The position numbers and the translations under genes are program-made. A DNA stretch of 48,442 nucleotides from Lysobacterales bacterium (lineage in GTDB: Bacteria; Pseudomonadota; Gammaproteobacteria; Xanthomonadales; Xanthomonadaceae). Position 1 is the stretch's first letter; every line of letters begins with the position of its first letter. The notes under the pieces were generated by a model. It was not told where the DNA came from. It made no database searches and saw nothing but the letters and a program-made list of their open reading frames with translations. Shown piece after piece: positions 35,081-44,868 of this stretch. The stretch is taken from assembly GCA_019510195.1 (NCBI GenBank), contig JAEKKW010000061.1, positions 1-48,442 on the forward strand, written 5' to 3'.

Positions 35081-36532
35081 TCAGAACCCCAGCCCGAGCT
35101 GCGGCGATGATGGCAGCGATCGCAGCGGCATCCGCACCCGGGTCGTCGCGCCCGAGGGTTTGGACATGGCCGGGGATCGCTGCACTTGCGCCTTCTTGTG
35201 CGCAGCCTCGGCCAGCACCTTGAACTGGCGTTCGCGCAAGCGCACCAGTTCCTCGGCATGGGCCTGGGTGCGGAAGTCTTCCTCCAGCCTGACATCGGGC
35301 AGGTGCGAGAACGGGATGCGCATCGGCGCCGCATCATGCCTGATCGCCGTCTGCATCGCCGCGACATAAAGCGCGTTGTTGCCGAAATGGTTGTTGACCT
35401 TGTCGAGCACCGCCGTCACCGACTGCCGCCTGCGTGTCGTCGCGATCAGTTCACCGCTGCGCTCACTGCGCAATTCGATCCCGACCAGGGTCGCCGCGAC
35501 CGACAACGGCGGATTGCGCCTGACGTTCCAGCGCCCGCTCGCCGCCGCGCGCTCCAGCGGCTCCAGCATCTTCGCCAGCTGCTGCAGCAGGCTCGGCGTG
35601 TCATCGATCGGCGCGAATTCGACCGACGGGCTGAAGCGGTCATCGAGGCCGACGAAACGCACATGCAATTGCAGCCCGCGCGCGAGATAGCCGTCATCCT
35701 CGTGGCGCAGGCGCATGGCCGCCTTCGCCAGCAACTTGAACAGCACCGCGCGCATGCCATCGAGATTGCGCAGTTTCGGATCGAGCACATGCGAATGGCC
35801 GATCGAGCCACGCTGCGTCCTGCGGTCCGGCACCTCGATGCCGCGCAGCTGCATCCAGAAGCGCTCGCCCTCGACGCTGCCCCAGGCCGCGCGCAGGCGA
35901 TCCTTCGGCGCCGCGCACAGTTCCTCCACGCTATCGATGCCCGCCGCGAGCAGGCGCGCCTCCATCGACGACCCGATCCCGCACAGGTCGCGCAGTTCCA
36001 ATCCATGCAGGGCATGGGGAAGATCGTGCTTCTCCAGCACCACCAGGCCATCCGGCTTCTGCATGTCGGACGCGGTCTTGGCCAGGAACCGGTTGGGCGC
36101 GATGCCGATGGAACAGCGGATCGCCGCGAATTCGTCGGCGATGCGACGCTTGATCGCCTGCGCGATCGCGACTGCGTTAACGCGCTGGCGTTCGCGCCCG
36201 ATCAGCCAGCACGGCACTTCATCGATCGATCCCGGCGTGCCGTGCGGAATGCAGTCGGCAATGGCCGCCATCAGCCGTGTATGGGCTTGCATGTAGCGCG
36301 CCGGGCGCGCCGGCACCACCAGTAATTCCGGGCAGCGTTCACGCGCCTCGCGCACCAGGGTTCCGGTGCGGATGCCGAATCGCTTGGCCTCGATGCTGGC
36401 GGCGATGCAGCAGGTGCTGTCGGTCATCACCGGCGCGACGGCAACCGGGCGCCCGCGCAATTCCGCAGCGTCCTCCTGTTCAACGGAGGCGAAATAGGAA
36501 TTGAAATCGACGAAGAGGCAACGCAGCGTCAT
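35081..36532 (-). CDS. Y-family DNA polymerase (UmuC/DinB/ImuB-like)
   Basis: 483 residues: LFVDFNSYFASVEQED (first catalytic Asp), the GSIDEVPCWL palm motif with D-E, then SIGIAPNRFLAKTASDMQKPDG and the helix-hairpin-helix LCGIGSSMEARLLAAGI. The acidic residues are kept, so it may be an active translesion polymerase, unlike ImuB. No imuA, umuD or dnaE2 is adjacent. A CTACTAA half-site (36601-36607) resembles half of a Xanthomonas LexA box, but the second half is missing. ATG 36530-36532 matches the family start. Confidence 0.85.
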   Translation of the reverse strand: MTLRCLFVDFNSYFASVEQEDAAELRGRPVAVAPVMTDSTCCIAASIEAKRFGIRTGTLVREARERCPELLVVPARPARYMQAHTRLMAAIADCIPHGTPGSIDEVPCWLIGRERQRVNAVAIAQAIKRRIADEFAAIRCSIGIAPNRFLAKTASDMQKPDGLVVLEKHDLPHALHGLELRDLCGIGSSMEARLLAAGIDSVEELCAAPKDRLRAAWGSVEGERFWMQLRGIEVPDRRTQRGSIGHSHVLDPKLRNLDGMRAVLFKLLAKAAMRLRHEDDGYLARGLQLHVRFVGLDDRFSPSVEFAPIDDTPSLLQQLAKMLEPLERAAASGRWNVRRNPPLSVAATLVGIELRSERSGELIATTRRRQSVTAVLDKVNNHFGNNALYVAAMQTAIRHDAAPMRIPFSHLPDVRLEEDFRTQAHAEELVRLRERQFKVLAEAAHKKAQVQRSPAMSKPSGATTRVRMPLRSLPSSPQLGLGF

Positions 36533-36966
36533 GACAGCATCCGTCTGGCTTCGCAGTATCCGCGGCACGCGTCTCCGCGATCACTGCGAATTTCACGAAT
36601 CTACTAACGGATGAGGTTGCGCGGCGCGCGTCGCACGGTTCGCGACAAAGCATCGCACGCGCTGGCTTGGCAGGTGACCAGCTCCGGTGCGCGGGACGCC
36701 GTGAATCCGTCCATGGAGGCTCATGCGCCGCATCCATGCGGCGCAATGCCCGCTCCCCGGACTGGCGCACCCGCCGCCGCGCGCGTGTTGTTGCTTTCAA
36801 GAGAGCAAAAGACTCGCCACCGGCGGCGCCGTGCGGTTCGTCCGCAGGGGCCGACCATGCGAGGCATGGATGCCGAGTCGAGCCCCCATGGATGGGTTCA
36901 CGGCGTGTCGGCCACTGCGGATAACCGCTAAAGGCGCGCAGCCGGGCGATTGCTTTCCGCGCGAAG
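36533..36966. other. 434-bp intergenic region without a gene
   Basis: No credible coding sequence was found between the polymerase and rpiA. The region holds a REP-like inverted repeat element and several small hairpins (for example GCCGCA...TGCGGC at 36728-36742). It would include the polymerase promoter at its left end. Confidence 0.6.
36696..36906. repeat. REP-like intergenic element with 27-bp inverted arms
   Basis: The arm 36696-36722 (starting ACGCCGTGAATCC, centre CCATGG) and the arm 36880-36906 match as reverse complements at 24 of 27 positions. Beyond them both sides continue with a weaker match around GCATCCATGC. Inside are the hairpins and a CTTTCAAGAGAGCAAAAG patch (36794-36811). 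The design recalls the dispersed intergenic repeats of Xanthomonas and Lysobacter; no transposase is present. Confidence 0.65.
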
Positions 36967-37632
36967 TTACAACACCCGCGGCGGTTCACCGCCAACAATC
37001 ACGACATCCGCCGGCCGGCGCGCAAACAGCCCGACGCTGATCACGCCGGGAATCTGGTTCAGGCGCTCCTCGACCGCGACCGGATCGGTGATCCGCAGAT
37101 TGTGCAGATCGAGGATGTGGCCGCCGTTGTCGGTCACGACCGGACGCTCCATCGCGTCCATGCGGAACACCGGCTGGCCGCCGGTCAGCGCCACCAGCTC
37201 GCGCGCCACCATGCTGCGCGCCATCGGCACCACCTCCACCGGCAACGGGAAGCGGCCGAGCACGTCGACCTGCTTGCTGGCATCGATGATGCAGACGAAC
37301 TTCCTGCTCGCCTGGGCGATGATCTTCTCGCGCGTCAGCGCAGCGCCGCCGCCCTTGATCAGGTTCTTGCGCGGATCGCATTCGTCGGCGCCATCGACAT
37401 ACAGCTCGAGCTCGCCGGCGGCGTTGAGGTCGAACACTTGGATGCCGAGTGCGCGCAGCTTTTCCGTGCTCTGCTCGGAACTCGAGACCGCGCCGCGGAT
37501 GCGATGTTTCTCGCGACCGAGCGCATCGATGAAGAACGCCACCGTCGAGCCGGTGCCGACGCCGACCATCATGCCGTCCTCGACCCAGTCCATGGCCTTC
37601 TCGGCGGCCAGCCGCTTGCCTTCGTTGCTCAT
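36967..37632 (-). CDS. rpiA: Ribose-5-phosphate isomerase A
   Basis: 221 residues with [13 protein letters not shown] (phosphate loop), VDGADECDP (catalytic Asp) and [12 protein letters not shown]. Interconverts ribose and ribulose 5-phosphates. Full length for RpiA; ends in [14 protein letters not shown] as normal. 22 bp after the EVE-domain gene on the same strand. Confidence 0.94.
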   Translation of the reverse strand: MSNEGKRLAAEKAMDWVEDGMMVGVGTGSTVAFFIDALGREKHRIRGAVSSSEQSTEKLRALGIQVFDLNAAGELELYVDGADECDPRKNLIKGGGAALTREKIIAQASRKFVCIIDASKQVDVLGRFPLPVEVVPMARSMVARELVALTGGQPVFRMDAMERPVVTDNGGHILDLHNLRITDPVAVEERLNQIPGVISVGLFARRPADVVIVGGEPPRVL

Positions 37633-37654
37633 TTCTTGGTGTTCCCGCGTGTGA

Positions 37655-38128
37655 TCATTTCTTTTCGAGAGCGAGCAGCAGCTTCCACTGCGCCGCGGTC
37701 ACCGGCAGCACCGACAATCGCGAACCGGTGCGCGTCAATGCGAATTCCTCGCCAAGTGCGTCGCGGTGTTCGCGGATCTCGGCCAGCGACAGCAGCCGCT
37801 TCAGGTGCCGCACGTAGCCGATGTCGACCAGGTCCCAGCGCGGTTGTTCCTGCGTCGACTTGGGATCGAAGTATTTCGACTTCCTGTTGAACTGGGTGGG
37901 ATCCGGATAGGGCGTTCCCACCACTTCGCCGATGCCGTAGATGCCCGGCACTTCGCAGTTGGAGTGGTAGATGAAAACCTGGTCGCCCGGGGTCATCTGG
38001 CGCATGAAATTGCGCGCCTGGTAATTGCGCACGCCGGTCCAGGGCTCGCGCCCGACTTTCTGCAGGGTGTCGATGGAAAAATCGGTCGGCTCCGTCTTCA
38101 TCAACCAATAGTGGGCACGCGCGCTCAT
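37655..38128 (-). CDS. EVE-domain protein (YdcG-like)
   Basis: 157 residues: [15 protein letters not shown] at the start, [29 protein letters not shown] and GIYGIGEVV are the hallmarks of the EVE (PUA-like) fold, which binds modified bases in RNA or DNA. ATG 38126-38128 overlaps the end of the cyclo-ligase gene (ATGA). Intact. Confidence 0.88.
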   Translation of the reverse strand: MSARAHYWLMKTEPTDFSIDTLQKVGREPWTGVRNYQARNFMRQMTPGDQVFIYHSNCEVPGIYGIGEVVGTPYPDPTQFNRKSKYFDPKSTQEQPRWDLVDIGYVRHLKRLLSLAEIREHRDALGEEFALTRTGSRLSVLPVTAAQWKLLLALEKK

Positions 38129-38680
38129 GGCTTCTCCCGCAAATAAGTGGTGGATTCGGTGACGATGGCATCGCAGGGCACGTCCCATTCGCGTGGCTGC
38201 AACGCATCGACACGCTGGCAGTCGAAGCCGACGCCGACAAGATGTGGCGGCGCGGCGCGATGATCGCGCAGGCTGCGGTCGTACCAGCCGCCACCCATGC
38301 CAAGGCGATGGCAATTCGAATCGAAGCCGGTCAGCGGCAGCACGATCAGCGCCATGTCGGCCACCCGCAGCAGTGACGACGCTTCCAGCGCCGGCTCGGG
38401 GATGCCGAAGCGATTCGGACGCGTCTCGTCTCCCGCGCGGAACGGCGCGAAGCGCAAGGTGTTGTCGCCTTCATCGAGCACGGGCAGGCAGTAGACGCAG
38501 TGCGGCGGCAGTCGCAACTGCCAGGCGTGCAATGGCATTTCGCCATCCACCGCCCAGTAACCGGCGACGTAAGCGCGCCACCGCATCGGCGGCGGCCAGG
38601 CGATCGCCCGCGCTCACGCTGCGGCGGGCATCGCGCAGGCGGTGGCGGAGATCGAGGACGGGATCGCGGGTGGCGGGCAT
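38125..38680 (-). pseudogene. fau: 5-formyltetrahydrofolate cyclo-ligase, frameshifted
   Basis: The N-terminal part from ATG 38678-38680 (MPATRDPVLDLRHRLRDAR) and the C-terminal part (YVAGYWAVDGE, VLPLTGFDSNCHRLGMGGGWYDR, DVPCDAIVTE, ending at 38125) are both clearly of this family but lie in different frames. They meet near 38565-38600, where about a dozen residues that normally link AVAxRL to the YVAGYWAVDGE strand are missing. The enzyme returns 5-formyl-THF to the folate pool. It lies in the usual zapA-6S RNA-fau order. The frame change is clear from the sequence; whether it is a natural mutation or an assembly error cannot be told here. Confidence 0.78.
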
Positions 38681-38710
38681 CCGCACATTATCCGCGAACG
38701 CAAAGAATAA

Positions 38711-38891
38711 GGTTCCTCCGCCGTGCCGATGCGGCGGAACGGCCTTGAACCCAGGGTTCAAGTGGAAGCGCTTGGCGGCCTTCGGGCTTTCCGAACGTGG
38801 CGGACATGCACGCCCGGCCGCTTCACATTCCCGATGTCGTTCTTAAGGGACAAGGCGAATGTTTGCACGCTGTCGAGCACAGCAGAGGAAG
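38711..38891 (-). ncRNA. ssrS: 6S RNA
   Basis: Between zapA and the cyclo-ligase gene, the canonical place. Read on the minus strand the segment begins TTCCTCTGCTGTG and ends CGGCGGAGGAACC, so the ends pair as the closing stem. Near the 3' side the conserved TTGAACCCTGGGTTCAAG hairpin (38742-38759) matches the corresponding block of E. coli 6S RNA, followed by a GCCGCATCGGCACGGCGG stem. The RNA binds sigma-70 RNA polymerase and mimics an open promoter. Length about 181 nt is typical. Ends are approximate. Confidence 0.9.
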
Positions 38892-38898
38892 CGACGCC

Positions 38899-38904
38899 AG
38901 TATA
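38899..38904 (-). promoter_or_regulatory. -10 box of the 6S RNA promoter
   Basis: TATACT on the minus strand, preceded by TTGGC, ends 7-8 nt before the inferred 6S RNA 5' end. No good -35 box is seen 16-18 bp upstream. Confidence 0.55.
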
Positions 38905-38944
38905 GCCAACCACGATCGGCGCGCACACTTTTTTCTGCGCGCAT

Positions 38945-39256
38945 TCAGCGCGCGTCCGGCTCTCGATCGGGATTTCCAACCAATGAATTGAGCTTGCGCT
39001 CGAGATCACCCAGGGTGCGATCGAATTCATCCCCCAGCACGCCGCCCTGATGGCGCGTCTGCTGCAATTCGTGGGCGAGATTGAGCGCAGCCAGCACCGC
39101 GATGCGCTCGATCGCGGCCATGCGGTTGTTGCCGCGGATGTCGCGCATGCGCTGGTCGAGCATGCGGGCGGCGGCAACCAGGTCGTCGCGTTCTTGCGGC
39201 TCGCAGCCGACGCTGTAGTCGCGATCCATCACGCGAACATTGACGACTTCGCTCAC
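38945..39256 (-). CDS. zapA: Cell division protein ZapA
   Basis: 103 residues. The beta-hairpin NVRVMDRDYSVGCEPQERDDLVAAARMLDQRM is the conserved ZapA head that contacts FtsZ; the rest is a coiled coil (about 45-100). Stabilises the Z-ring. Overlaps the zapB-like gene by 4 bp, and is followed by 6S RNA. Confidence 0.9.
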   Translation of the reverse strand: MSEVVNVRVMDRDYSVGCEPQERDDLVAAARMLDQRMRDIRGNNRMAAIERIAVLAALNLAHELQQTRHQGGVLGDEFDRTLGDLERKLNSLVGNPDREPDAR

Positions 39257-39474
39257 GGCTGGTCCTCAAGCGTGCGGATGCGGTGGATCAGCGCCTCGAC
39301 GCGAACCCGCGCCTGTTCGTTGCGGGCGATCAGGTCGGCGCGCTCGTTCATCAATTGCTGCTGCTCGGCGCGCAGGGCGCGGTTCTCGTCACTCAGCCGG
39401 TGCAGTCGCGCGGACAGCCCTTCGGCGCGCTCCACCAGCGCCTGCAGTCGATCGATCGCATCCTGCCCGTTCAT
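39253..39474 (-). CDS. Small coiled-coil protein (TIGR02449, ZapB-like)
   Basis: 73 residues, almost entirely heptad coiled coil with LxxLVERAEGLSARLHRLSDENRALRAEQQ. Such a gene directly upstream of zapA is common in gammaproteobacteria and probably acts in division-ring assembly. It starts the operon; the divergent UPF0149 gene begins 59 bp away. Confidence 0.8.
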   Translation of the reverse strand: MNGQDAIDRLQALVERAEGLSARLHRLSDENRALRAEQQQLMNERADLIARNEQARVRVEALIHRIRTLEDQP

Positions 39475-39532
39475 GGCGAAACATTAGCATGGGGTCGATG
39501 CCGGGCGGCGTCGCCTGATTTACACTTCCTGC

Positions 39533-40075
39533 ATGTCCGAACCCCTGCCCGACGCGTCCACCCTGCAAGCCGAACTGGACCAGCTCGGACTGGCGACCAC
39601 GCCCTGGGAACTGCAGGGCGCGTTGATCGGCTGGATCGCCGGCGGTGGCGACACCGACCGCGAGTGGCTGGGCAAAGTGATGGCCGATCCCGCATTGCCC
39701 GCCTTGATGGACGGCAGCGCGATCGGGCACTTCGGCCGCGGCACTCAGGCGCAGATCGAAGACAACGACCTCGGCCTGACGCTGCTGCTGCCCGACGAGG
39801 ACGCCACCTTGCAGGAACGCAGCGCCGCCCTGTTCGACTGGTGCCGGCATTTCCTCGGCGCCTTCGGCCTCGCCGCCGGCGGCGAACCGCCACTGTCCGA
39901 TGAGGGCGAGGAAGCGCTGCAGGACCTGGCGCGACTGGCGACCGCCACCGCCGAACCCGACGGCGACGAGGAAGACGAAGCCGCGCTGGCCGAGATCGAG
40001 GAATTCGTGCGGGTCGCGGCCCTGCTGCTGCATGGCGACGTCGCCATCGCGCGGCGGCGCCGCCAACTGCACTGA
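39533..40075 (+). CDS. UPF0149 (YgfB/YecA-like) protein
   Basis: 180 residues, helical. LATTPWELQGALIGWIAGGG near the start and ALFDWCRHFLGAFGLAAG in the middle are UPF0149 hallmarks, with the LSDEGEEALQDLARLA motif and acidic EDEAALAEIEEFVRVAALLLHGD end. Function little known. Immediately upstream of pepP (2-bp gap), the typical gene order. Confidence 0.88.
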   Translation: MSEPLPDASTLQAELDQLGLATTPWELQGALIGWIAGGGDTDREWLGKVMADPALPALMDGSAIGHFGRGTQAQIEDNDLGLTLLLPDEDATLQERSAALFDWCRHFLGAFGLAAGGEPPLSDEGEEALQDLARLATATAEPDGDEEDEAALAEIEEFVRVAALLLHGDVAIARRRRQLH

Positions 40076-40077
40076 TC

Positions 40078-41400
40078 GTGGCCACCGGCCTGTCCGCGGC
40101 CACCTACGCCCGCCGCCGCCGGCAGCTGATGCGACAGGTCGGCGACGACGGCATCGTCATCGTCCCGAGCGCGCCGGAACGCATCCGCAGCCGCGACACC
40201 CACTACCCCTATCGCCCCGATTCCGATCTCTGGTACCTGACCGGATTCGCCGAACCGCACACCGTCCTGGTGCTGATCCCGGGACGCGCGCACGCCGAAT
40301 CCATCCTGTTCTGCCGCGAACGCGATCCCGAGCGCGAGGGCTGGGACGGTGCGCGGGTCGGGCCGGAAGACGCGGTGCACGCGCTCGGGTTCGACGACGC
40401 CTATCCCATCGACGATCTCGACGAGATCCTGCCCGGGCTGCTGGAAGGTCGCGGCCGTGTCCATTACCACCTCGGCCGCGACAGCGAATTCGACCTGAAA
40501 CTGATCGGTTGGCTCAACCGCGCGCGCGCGCGCGGCCGCCACGGTGCGCAATCTCCCAACGAATTCATCGAACTCGGCCATCTCCTCGACGAAATGCGCC
40601 TGTTCAAGAGCGCCGAGGAATTGCGGGTGATGCAGCGCGCGGTCGACATCAGCATCGAGGCGCACCAGGCGGCGATGCGTGCGGCGAAACCCGGCATCGC
40701 CGAATACGAATTGCAGGCCGAGCTCGAGCGCGTGTTCCGCCGCCATGATGCCGTTCCCGCCTACGGCAGCATCGTCGGCGCGGGCGCCAACGCCTGCGTG
40801 CTGCACTACATCGCCAATGGCGCCAAATCCGCCAGGAACGACCTGATCCTGATCGATGCCGGCGCCGAATACCGCGGCTACGCCTCCGACATCACCCGCA
40901 CGTTTCCGGTCAATGGCCGTTTCAGCGATGAACAACGCGCCCTCCACGATCTCGTCGGCACGGCGCAGCAGGCGGCGCTGGCGCAGGCGCAACCGGGCCG
41001 GCCATGGGCGGCGATGCACGAGGCCGCGATCGAAACCCTGACCGACGGCCTGCTTGCGCTCGGCCTGCTCAAGGGCACGCTGAAGCAGCACCTGAAGGAC
41101 GAAAGCCACAAGCGTTTCACCCGCCACAAGACCGGCCACTGGCTTGGCCTCGACGTCCACGACGTCGGCGAATACCGCATTGACGGCGAATCGCGGGTGC
41201 TGGAACAGGGGATGGCCTTCACCGTCGAACCGGGCCTCTACGTCAACCCGGACGACCGCAGCGTCGCGGCGAAATGGCGCGGCATCGGCATCCGCACCGA
41301 AGACGACGTGGTGATGACCGCCAACGGCCATCGCATCCTCAGCGATGCGCTGGTCCGCGACGCCGACGCCATCGAGGCCTTCATGGCCGACGGCCTATAA
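40078..41400 (+). CDS. pepP: Xaa-Pro aminopeptidase
   Basis: 440 residues from GTG 40078. Di-manganese ligands of the pita-bread fold are visible: [35 protein letters not shown] and RTEDDVV. Cleaves N-terminal residues before Pro. It is followed by purH, not by ubiH as in many relatives. Confidence 0.92.
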   Translation: MATGLSAATYARRRRQLMRQVGDDGIVIVPSAPERIRSRDTHYPYRPDSDLWYLTGFAEPHTVLVLIPGRAHAESILFCRERDPEREGWDGARVGPEDAVHALGFDDAYPIDDLDEILPGLLEGRGRVHYHLGRDSEFDLKLIGWLNRARARGRHGAQSPNEFIELGHLLDEMRLFKSAEELRVMQRAVDISIEAHQAAMRAAKPGIAEYELQAELERVFRRHDAVPAYGSIVGAGANACVLHYIANGAKSARNDLILIDAGAEYRGYASDITRTFPVNGRFSDEQRALHDLVGTAQQAALAQAQPGRPWAAMHEAAIETLTDGLLALGLLKGTLKQHLKDESHKRFTRHKTGHWLGLDVHDVGEYRIDGESRVLEQGMAFTVEPGLYVNPDDRSVAAKWRGIGIRTEDDVVMTANGHRILSDALVRDADAIEAFMADGL

Positions 41401-41429
41401 TTCCGCATCCTCCGCACCACCTTCCGAAC

Positions 41430-43019
41430 ATGCCCACGAATACCGTGACTGGCGACGCCATCGCCATCCGCCGCGCCCTGTTGTCCGTGTCCGACAAGAC
41501 CGGGTTGATCGATCTCGCCCAGGCGCTGGCTGCACGCAACGTGGAACTGCTGTCGACCGGCGGCACCGCCAAGGAAATCCGCGAAGCCGGACTGGCGGTG
41601 CAGGATGTCAGCGACGTCACCGGGTTCCCGGAAATGATGGACGGGCGCGTCAAGACCCTGCATCCGGTCGTGCATGGCGGCCTGCTCGGGCGCGCCGGCA
41701 CCGACGATGCGGTGATGGCCGAACACGGCATCGACCCGATCGACCTGCTGGTGCTGAATCTCTATCCGTTCGAACAGGTCAGCGCCGACCCGGACAGCAC
41801 GTTCGCCGACATCATCGAAAACATCGACATCGGCGGCCCGGCGATGCTGCGCTCGGCAGCGAAGAATTTCGCGCGCGTCGCGGTCGCCACCGATCCTTCG
41901 CAATACGCCGCGCTGTTGTCGGAACTCGATGCGAACAGCGGCACGCTGTCGGCGAAGACGCGCTTCGAACTTTCCGTCGCCGCGTTCAATCGCGTCGCGC
42001 AGTACGACGCCGCGATCAGCAATTACCTGTCGTCGATCCAGGCCGATGGCACGCGCTCGGCGTTCTCCGGACAAGCCAACGGCAGCTTCGTCAAGGTGAT
42101 GGACCTGCGCTATGGCGAGAACCCGCACCAGCAGGCCGCGTTCTACCGCGACCTGTACCCGGCGCCGGGCTCGCTGGCAACGTTCACGCAGTTGCAGGGC
42201 AAGGAACTCAGCTACAACAACATCGCCGACAGCGATGCCGCGTGGGAATGCGTGCGCCAGTTCGACGCGCCGGCCTGCGTGATCGTCAAGCACGCCAATC
42301 CCTGCGGCGTGGCCGTCGGCAGCGGCCCGGCCGACACCTACGAAAAAGCCTACGCCACCGATCCGACTTCGGCCTTCGGCGGCATCCTCGCCTTCAACCG
42401 CAAGCTCGATGGCGCCACCGCGAAGACCATCCTCGACCGCCAGTTCGTCGAGGTGCTGATCGCCCCCGATTACGACGACGACGCCCTGGCCTACGCGAAG
42501 AAGAAGGCCAACGTCCGCGTGCTGCGCATCCCGCTGGCGCCGGTATCGAAGGGCTTCATCGACACCAAGCGCGTCAATTCCGGGATGCTGATGCAGACCG
42601 CCGACGATCGCGTCGTCACCCGCGACGAACTGAAGGTGGTGACGAAGATCGCGCCGACCGAAGCGCAATTCTCCGACCTGCTGTTCGCGTGGAAGGTCGC
42701 CAAGTTCGTCAAGTCGAATGCCATCGTCTATGCCAGGGATCAGCACACCATCGGCGTCGGCGCCGGCCAGATGAGCCGCGTCTATTCCGCGCGCATCGCC
42801 GGCATCAAGGCGGTCGACGCCGGTCTTGTCGTGCCCGGTTCGGTGATGGCGAGCGACGCCTTCTTCCCGTTCCGCGACGGCATCGACGCAGCGGCGGAAG
42901 CCGGCATCAAGGCGGTGATCCAGCCCGGCGGTTCGATGCGCGACAACGAGGTGATCGCGGCTGCCGACGAACACGGCATCGCCATGGTGTTCACCGGCAT
43001 CCGCCACTTCAGGCACTGA
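41430..43019 (+). CDS. purH: Bifunctional AICAR transformylase/IMP cyclohydrolase
   Basis: 529 residues: N-terminal MGS-type cyclohydrolase domain ([44 protein letters not shown]), then AICAR transformylase with [26 protein letters not shown] and the [14 protein letters not shown] end. Last two steps of purine synthesis. Full length. 10 bp before purD. Confidence 0.95.
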   Translation: MPTNTVTGDAIAIRRALLSVSDKTGLIDLAQALAARNVELLSTGGTAKEIREAGLAVQDVSDVTGFPEMMDGRVKTLHPVVHGGLLGRAGTDDAVMAEHGIDPIDLLVLNLYPFEQVSADPDSTFADIIENIDIGGPAMLRSAAKNFARVAVATDPSQYAALLSELDANSGTLSAKTRFELSVAAFNRVAQYDAAISNYLSSIQADGTRSAFSGQANGSFVKVMDLRYGENPHQQAAFYRDLYPAPGSLATFTQLQGKELSYNNIADSDAAWECVRQFDAPACVIVKHANPCGVAVGSGPADTYEKAYATDPTSAFGGILAFNRKLDGATAKTILDRQFVEVLIAPDYDDDALAYAKKKANVRVLRIPLAPVSKGFIDTKRVNSGMLMQTADDRVVTRDELKVVTKIAPTEAQFSDLLFAWKVAKFVKSNAIVYARDQHTIGVGAGQMSRVYSARIAGIKAVDAGLVVPGSVMASDAFFPFRDGIDAAAEAGIKAVIQPGGSMRDNEVIAAADEHGIAMVFTGIRHFRH

Positions 43020-43029
43020 GGACGCAGCG

Positions 43030-44313
43030 ATGAAACTCCTCGTCATCGGTTCCGGTGGTCGCGAACACGCGCTGGCCTGGCGTCTCGCGCAATCGTCGCG
43101 CATCGCCGAAGTCCTGGTCGCACCGGGCAATGCCGGCAGCGCGAAGGAAGCGAAGTGTCGCAATGTCGCCGTTTCCGCAACCGATCTCGATGGCCTGATC
43201 GCACTCGCCCGCGATGAAGGCGTCGCCTTCACCGTGGTCGGCCCGGAAGCACCGCTGGTCGCCGGCATTGTCGATCGCTTCCGCGAAGCCGGGTTGAAAA
43301 TCTTCGGCCCCACGGCTGCTGCCGCACAGCTGGAAGGCAGCAAGGCCTACGCCAAGGATTTCCTCGCGCGCCACGGCATACCGACCGCGTTCTACGCCGT
43401 CCACACGGATGTCGACGCCGCGCTCGCCTACGTGCGCGAGAAGGGCGCGCCGATCGTGATCAAGGCCGACGGGCTTGCCGCCGGCAAGGGCGTGATCGTG
43501 GCGATGACGCTCAATGAAGCCGAAGCCGCCGTGCGCGACATGCTGCAGGGGAATGCCTTCGGCAGCGCCGGTTCGCGCGTGGTGATCGAGGAATTCCTCG
43601 ACGGCGAGGAAGCCAGCTTCATCTCGATGGTCGATGGCAAGACCGCATTGCCGATGGCGACCTCGCAGGATCACAAGCGCGTCGGCGATGGCGACACCGG
43701 CCCCAATACCGGCGGCATGGGCGCGTATTCGCCGGCACCGGTGGTCACGCCGGAGGTGCACGCGCGGGTGATGCGCGAAGTGGTCAATCCGACCGTCGCC
43801 GGCATGATCAGGGATGGAATTCCGTTCACCGGCTTCCTCTACGCCGGATTGATGATCGACGCCGCGGGTGCGCCCAAGGTGATCGAATTCAACGTGCGCT
43901 TCGGCGACCCGGAAACCCAGCCGGTGATGCTGCGGCTGCAGTCCGATCTCTCCGAACTGATCGAAGCCGCGATCGACGGCCGTCTCGACGAGGTCGAAGC
44001 GCACTGGAATCCCCAGGTCTCGCTGGGCGTGGTGATGGCCGCGGAACATTACCCGGACGCGCCGCGCACCGGCGACATCATCCACGGACTTGATGCCGCC
44101 AGCGATCCCGATTGCAAGGTGTTCCAGGCCGGCACCGCCTTGGACGCCGACGGCAACACCGTCACCGCCGGCGGCCGGGTGCTTTGCGTGTGCGCACTCG
44201 GAAACTCGGTCGCCGATGCGCAGCGCAAGGCCTATGCGGAAGTCGATCGCATCCATTGGGACGGTGAGTTCCACCGCAGCGACATCGGCTGGCGGGCGAT
44301 CGCGCGCGGATAA
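43030..44313 (+). CDS. purD: Phosphoribosylamine-glycine ligase
   Basis: 427 residues: [15 protein letters not shown] at the start, ATP-grasp core ([43 protein letters not shown]) and the C-terminal VLCVCALG domain. Second step of purine synthesis, operonic with purH. Confidence 0.95.
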   Translation: MKLLVIGSGGREHALAWRLAQSSRIAEVLVAPGNAGSAKEAKCRNVAVSATDLDGLIALARDEGVAFTVVGPEAPLVAGIVDRFREAGLKIFGPTAAAAQLEGSKAYAKDFLARHGIPTAFYAVHTDVDAALAYVREKGAPIVIKADGLAAGKGVIVAMTLNEAEAAVRDMLQGNAFGSAGSRVVIEEFLDGEEASFISMVDGKTALPMATSQDHKRVGDGDTGPNTGGMGAYSPAPVVTPEVHARVMREVVNPTVAGMIRDGIPFTGFLYAGLMIDAAGAPKVIEFNVRFGDPETQPVMLRLQSDLSELIEAAIDGRLDEVEAHWNPQVSLGVVMAAEHYPDAPRTGDIIHGLDAASDPDCKVFQAGTALDADGNTVTAGGRVLCVCALGNSVADAQRKAYAEVDRIHWDGEFHRSDIGWRAIARG

Positions 44314-44378
44314 CCGGCAGGTCCACGCCAGGAAGGGCGGCACCGGTAGCGTAACCAGGCTGGAATCCACTCGATTCC

Positions 44379-44397
44379 CGATGCGATACTCGCATCG
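44379..44397. promoter_or_regulatory. 8-bp palindrome over a -10-like box upstream of the DoxX gene
   Basis: CGATGCGA (44379-44386) and TCGCATCG (44390-44397) are perfect reverse complements with a 3-nt loop. GATACT lies within. It could be an operator for the DoxX gene or a structured end of the purHD transcript; no T-run follows. Confidence 0.4.
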
Positions 44398-44445
44398 TCA
44401 ACTGCGCAATCGCACTCCCCATTCCTTGGCATCAGGACAAACACC

Positions 44446-44841
44446 ATGAACGACAAAACCATGACCGATCTCGGCAAGCTGGTCCTGCGCCTCGCGCTCG
44501 GCTGCCTGATCCTGCTGCACGGCATCGCCAAACTGAAGGGCGGCATCGGCCAGATCACCGGACTGGTCGAAGCGCACGGACTGCCCGGCTTCGTCGCCTA
44601 CGGCGTGCTGATCGGCGAAGTGGTCGCGCCGATCATGGTGCTGTTCGGCTTCTTCGCGCGCTTCGGCGGCCTGATCATCGCCGTCAACATGCTGGTCGCG
44701 TTCGTGCTGGTGCAAACGGGGCAGCTGTGGCATCTCAACAACCAGGGCGGCTGGGACCTGGAACTGCAGGGCATGTATCTCGCCGCCGCCGTCGCGATTG
44801 CCTTGCTGGGACCGGGGTCGTACAGCGCCAACGGGAAGTAA
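44446..44841 (+). CDS. DoxX-family membrane protein
   Basis: 131 residues, four TM helices. LGKLVLRLALGCLILLHGIAKLKGGI and GVLIGEVVAPIMVLFGFFARFGGLIIAVNMLVAFVLV are DoxX signatures. Possible redox or envelope-stress role. Single gene, separated from purD by 132 bp. Confidence 0.85.
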   Translation: MNDKTMTDLGKLVLRLALGCLILLHGIAKLKGGIGQITGLVEAHGLPGFVAYGVLIGEVVAPIMVLFGFFARFGGLIIAVNMLVAFVLVQTGQLWHLNNQGGWDLELQGMYLAAAVAIALLGPGSYSANGK

Positions 44842-44868
44842 GTCCCGCTGAAACCTGACCGGGCGCGA

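Noticed and set aside
36611-36931. Open frames in the intergenic region left of rpiA
   Set aside because: They consist of repeat-element sequence with no domain resemblance and no ribosome site.
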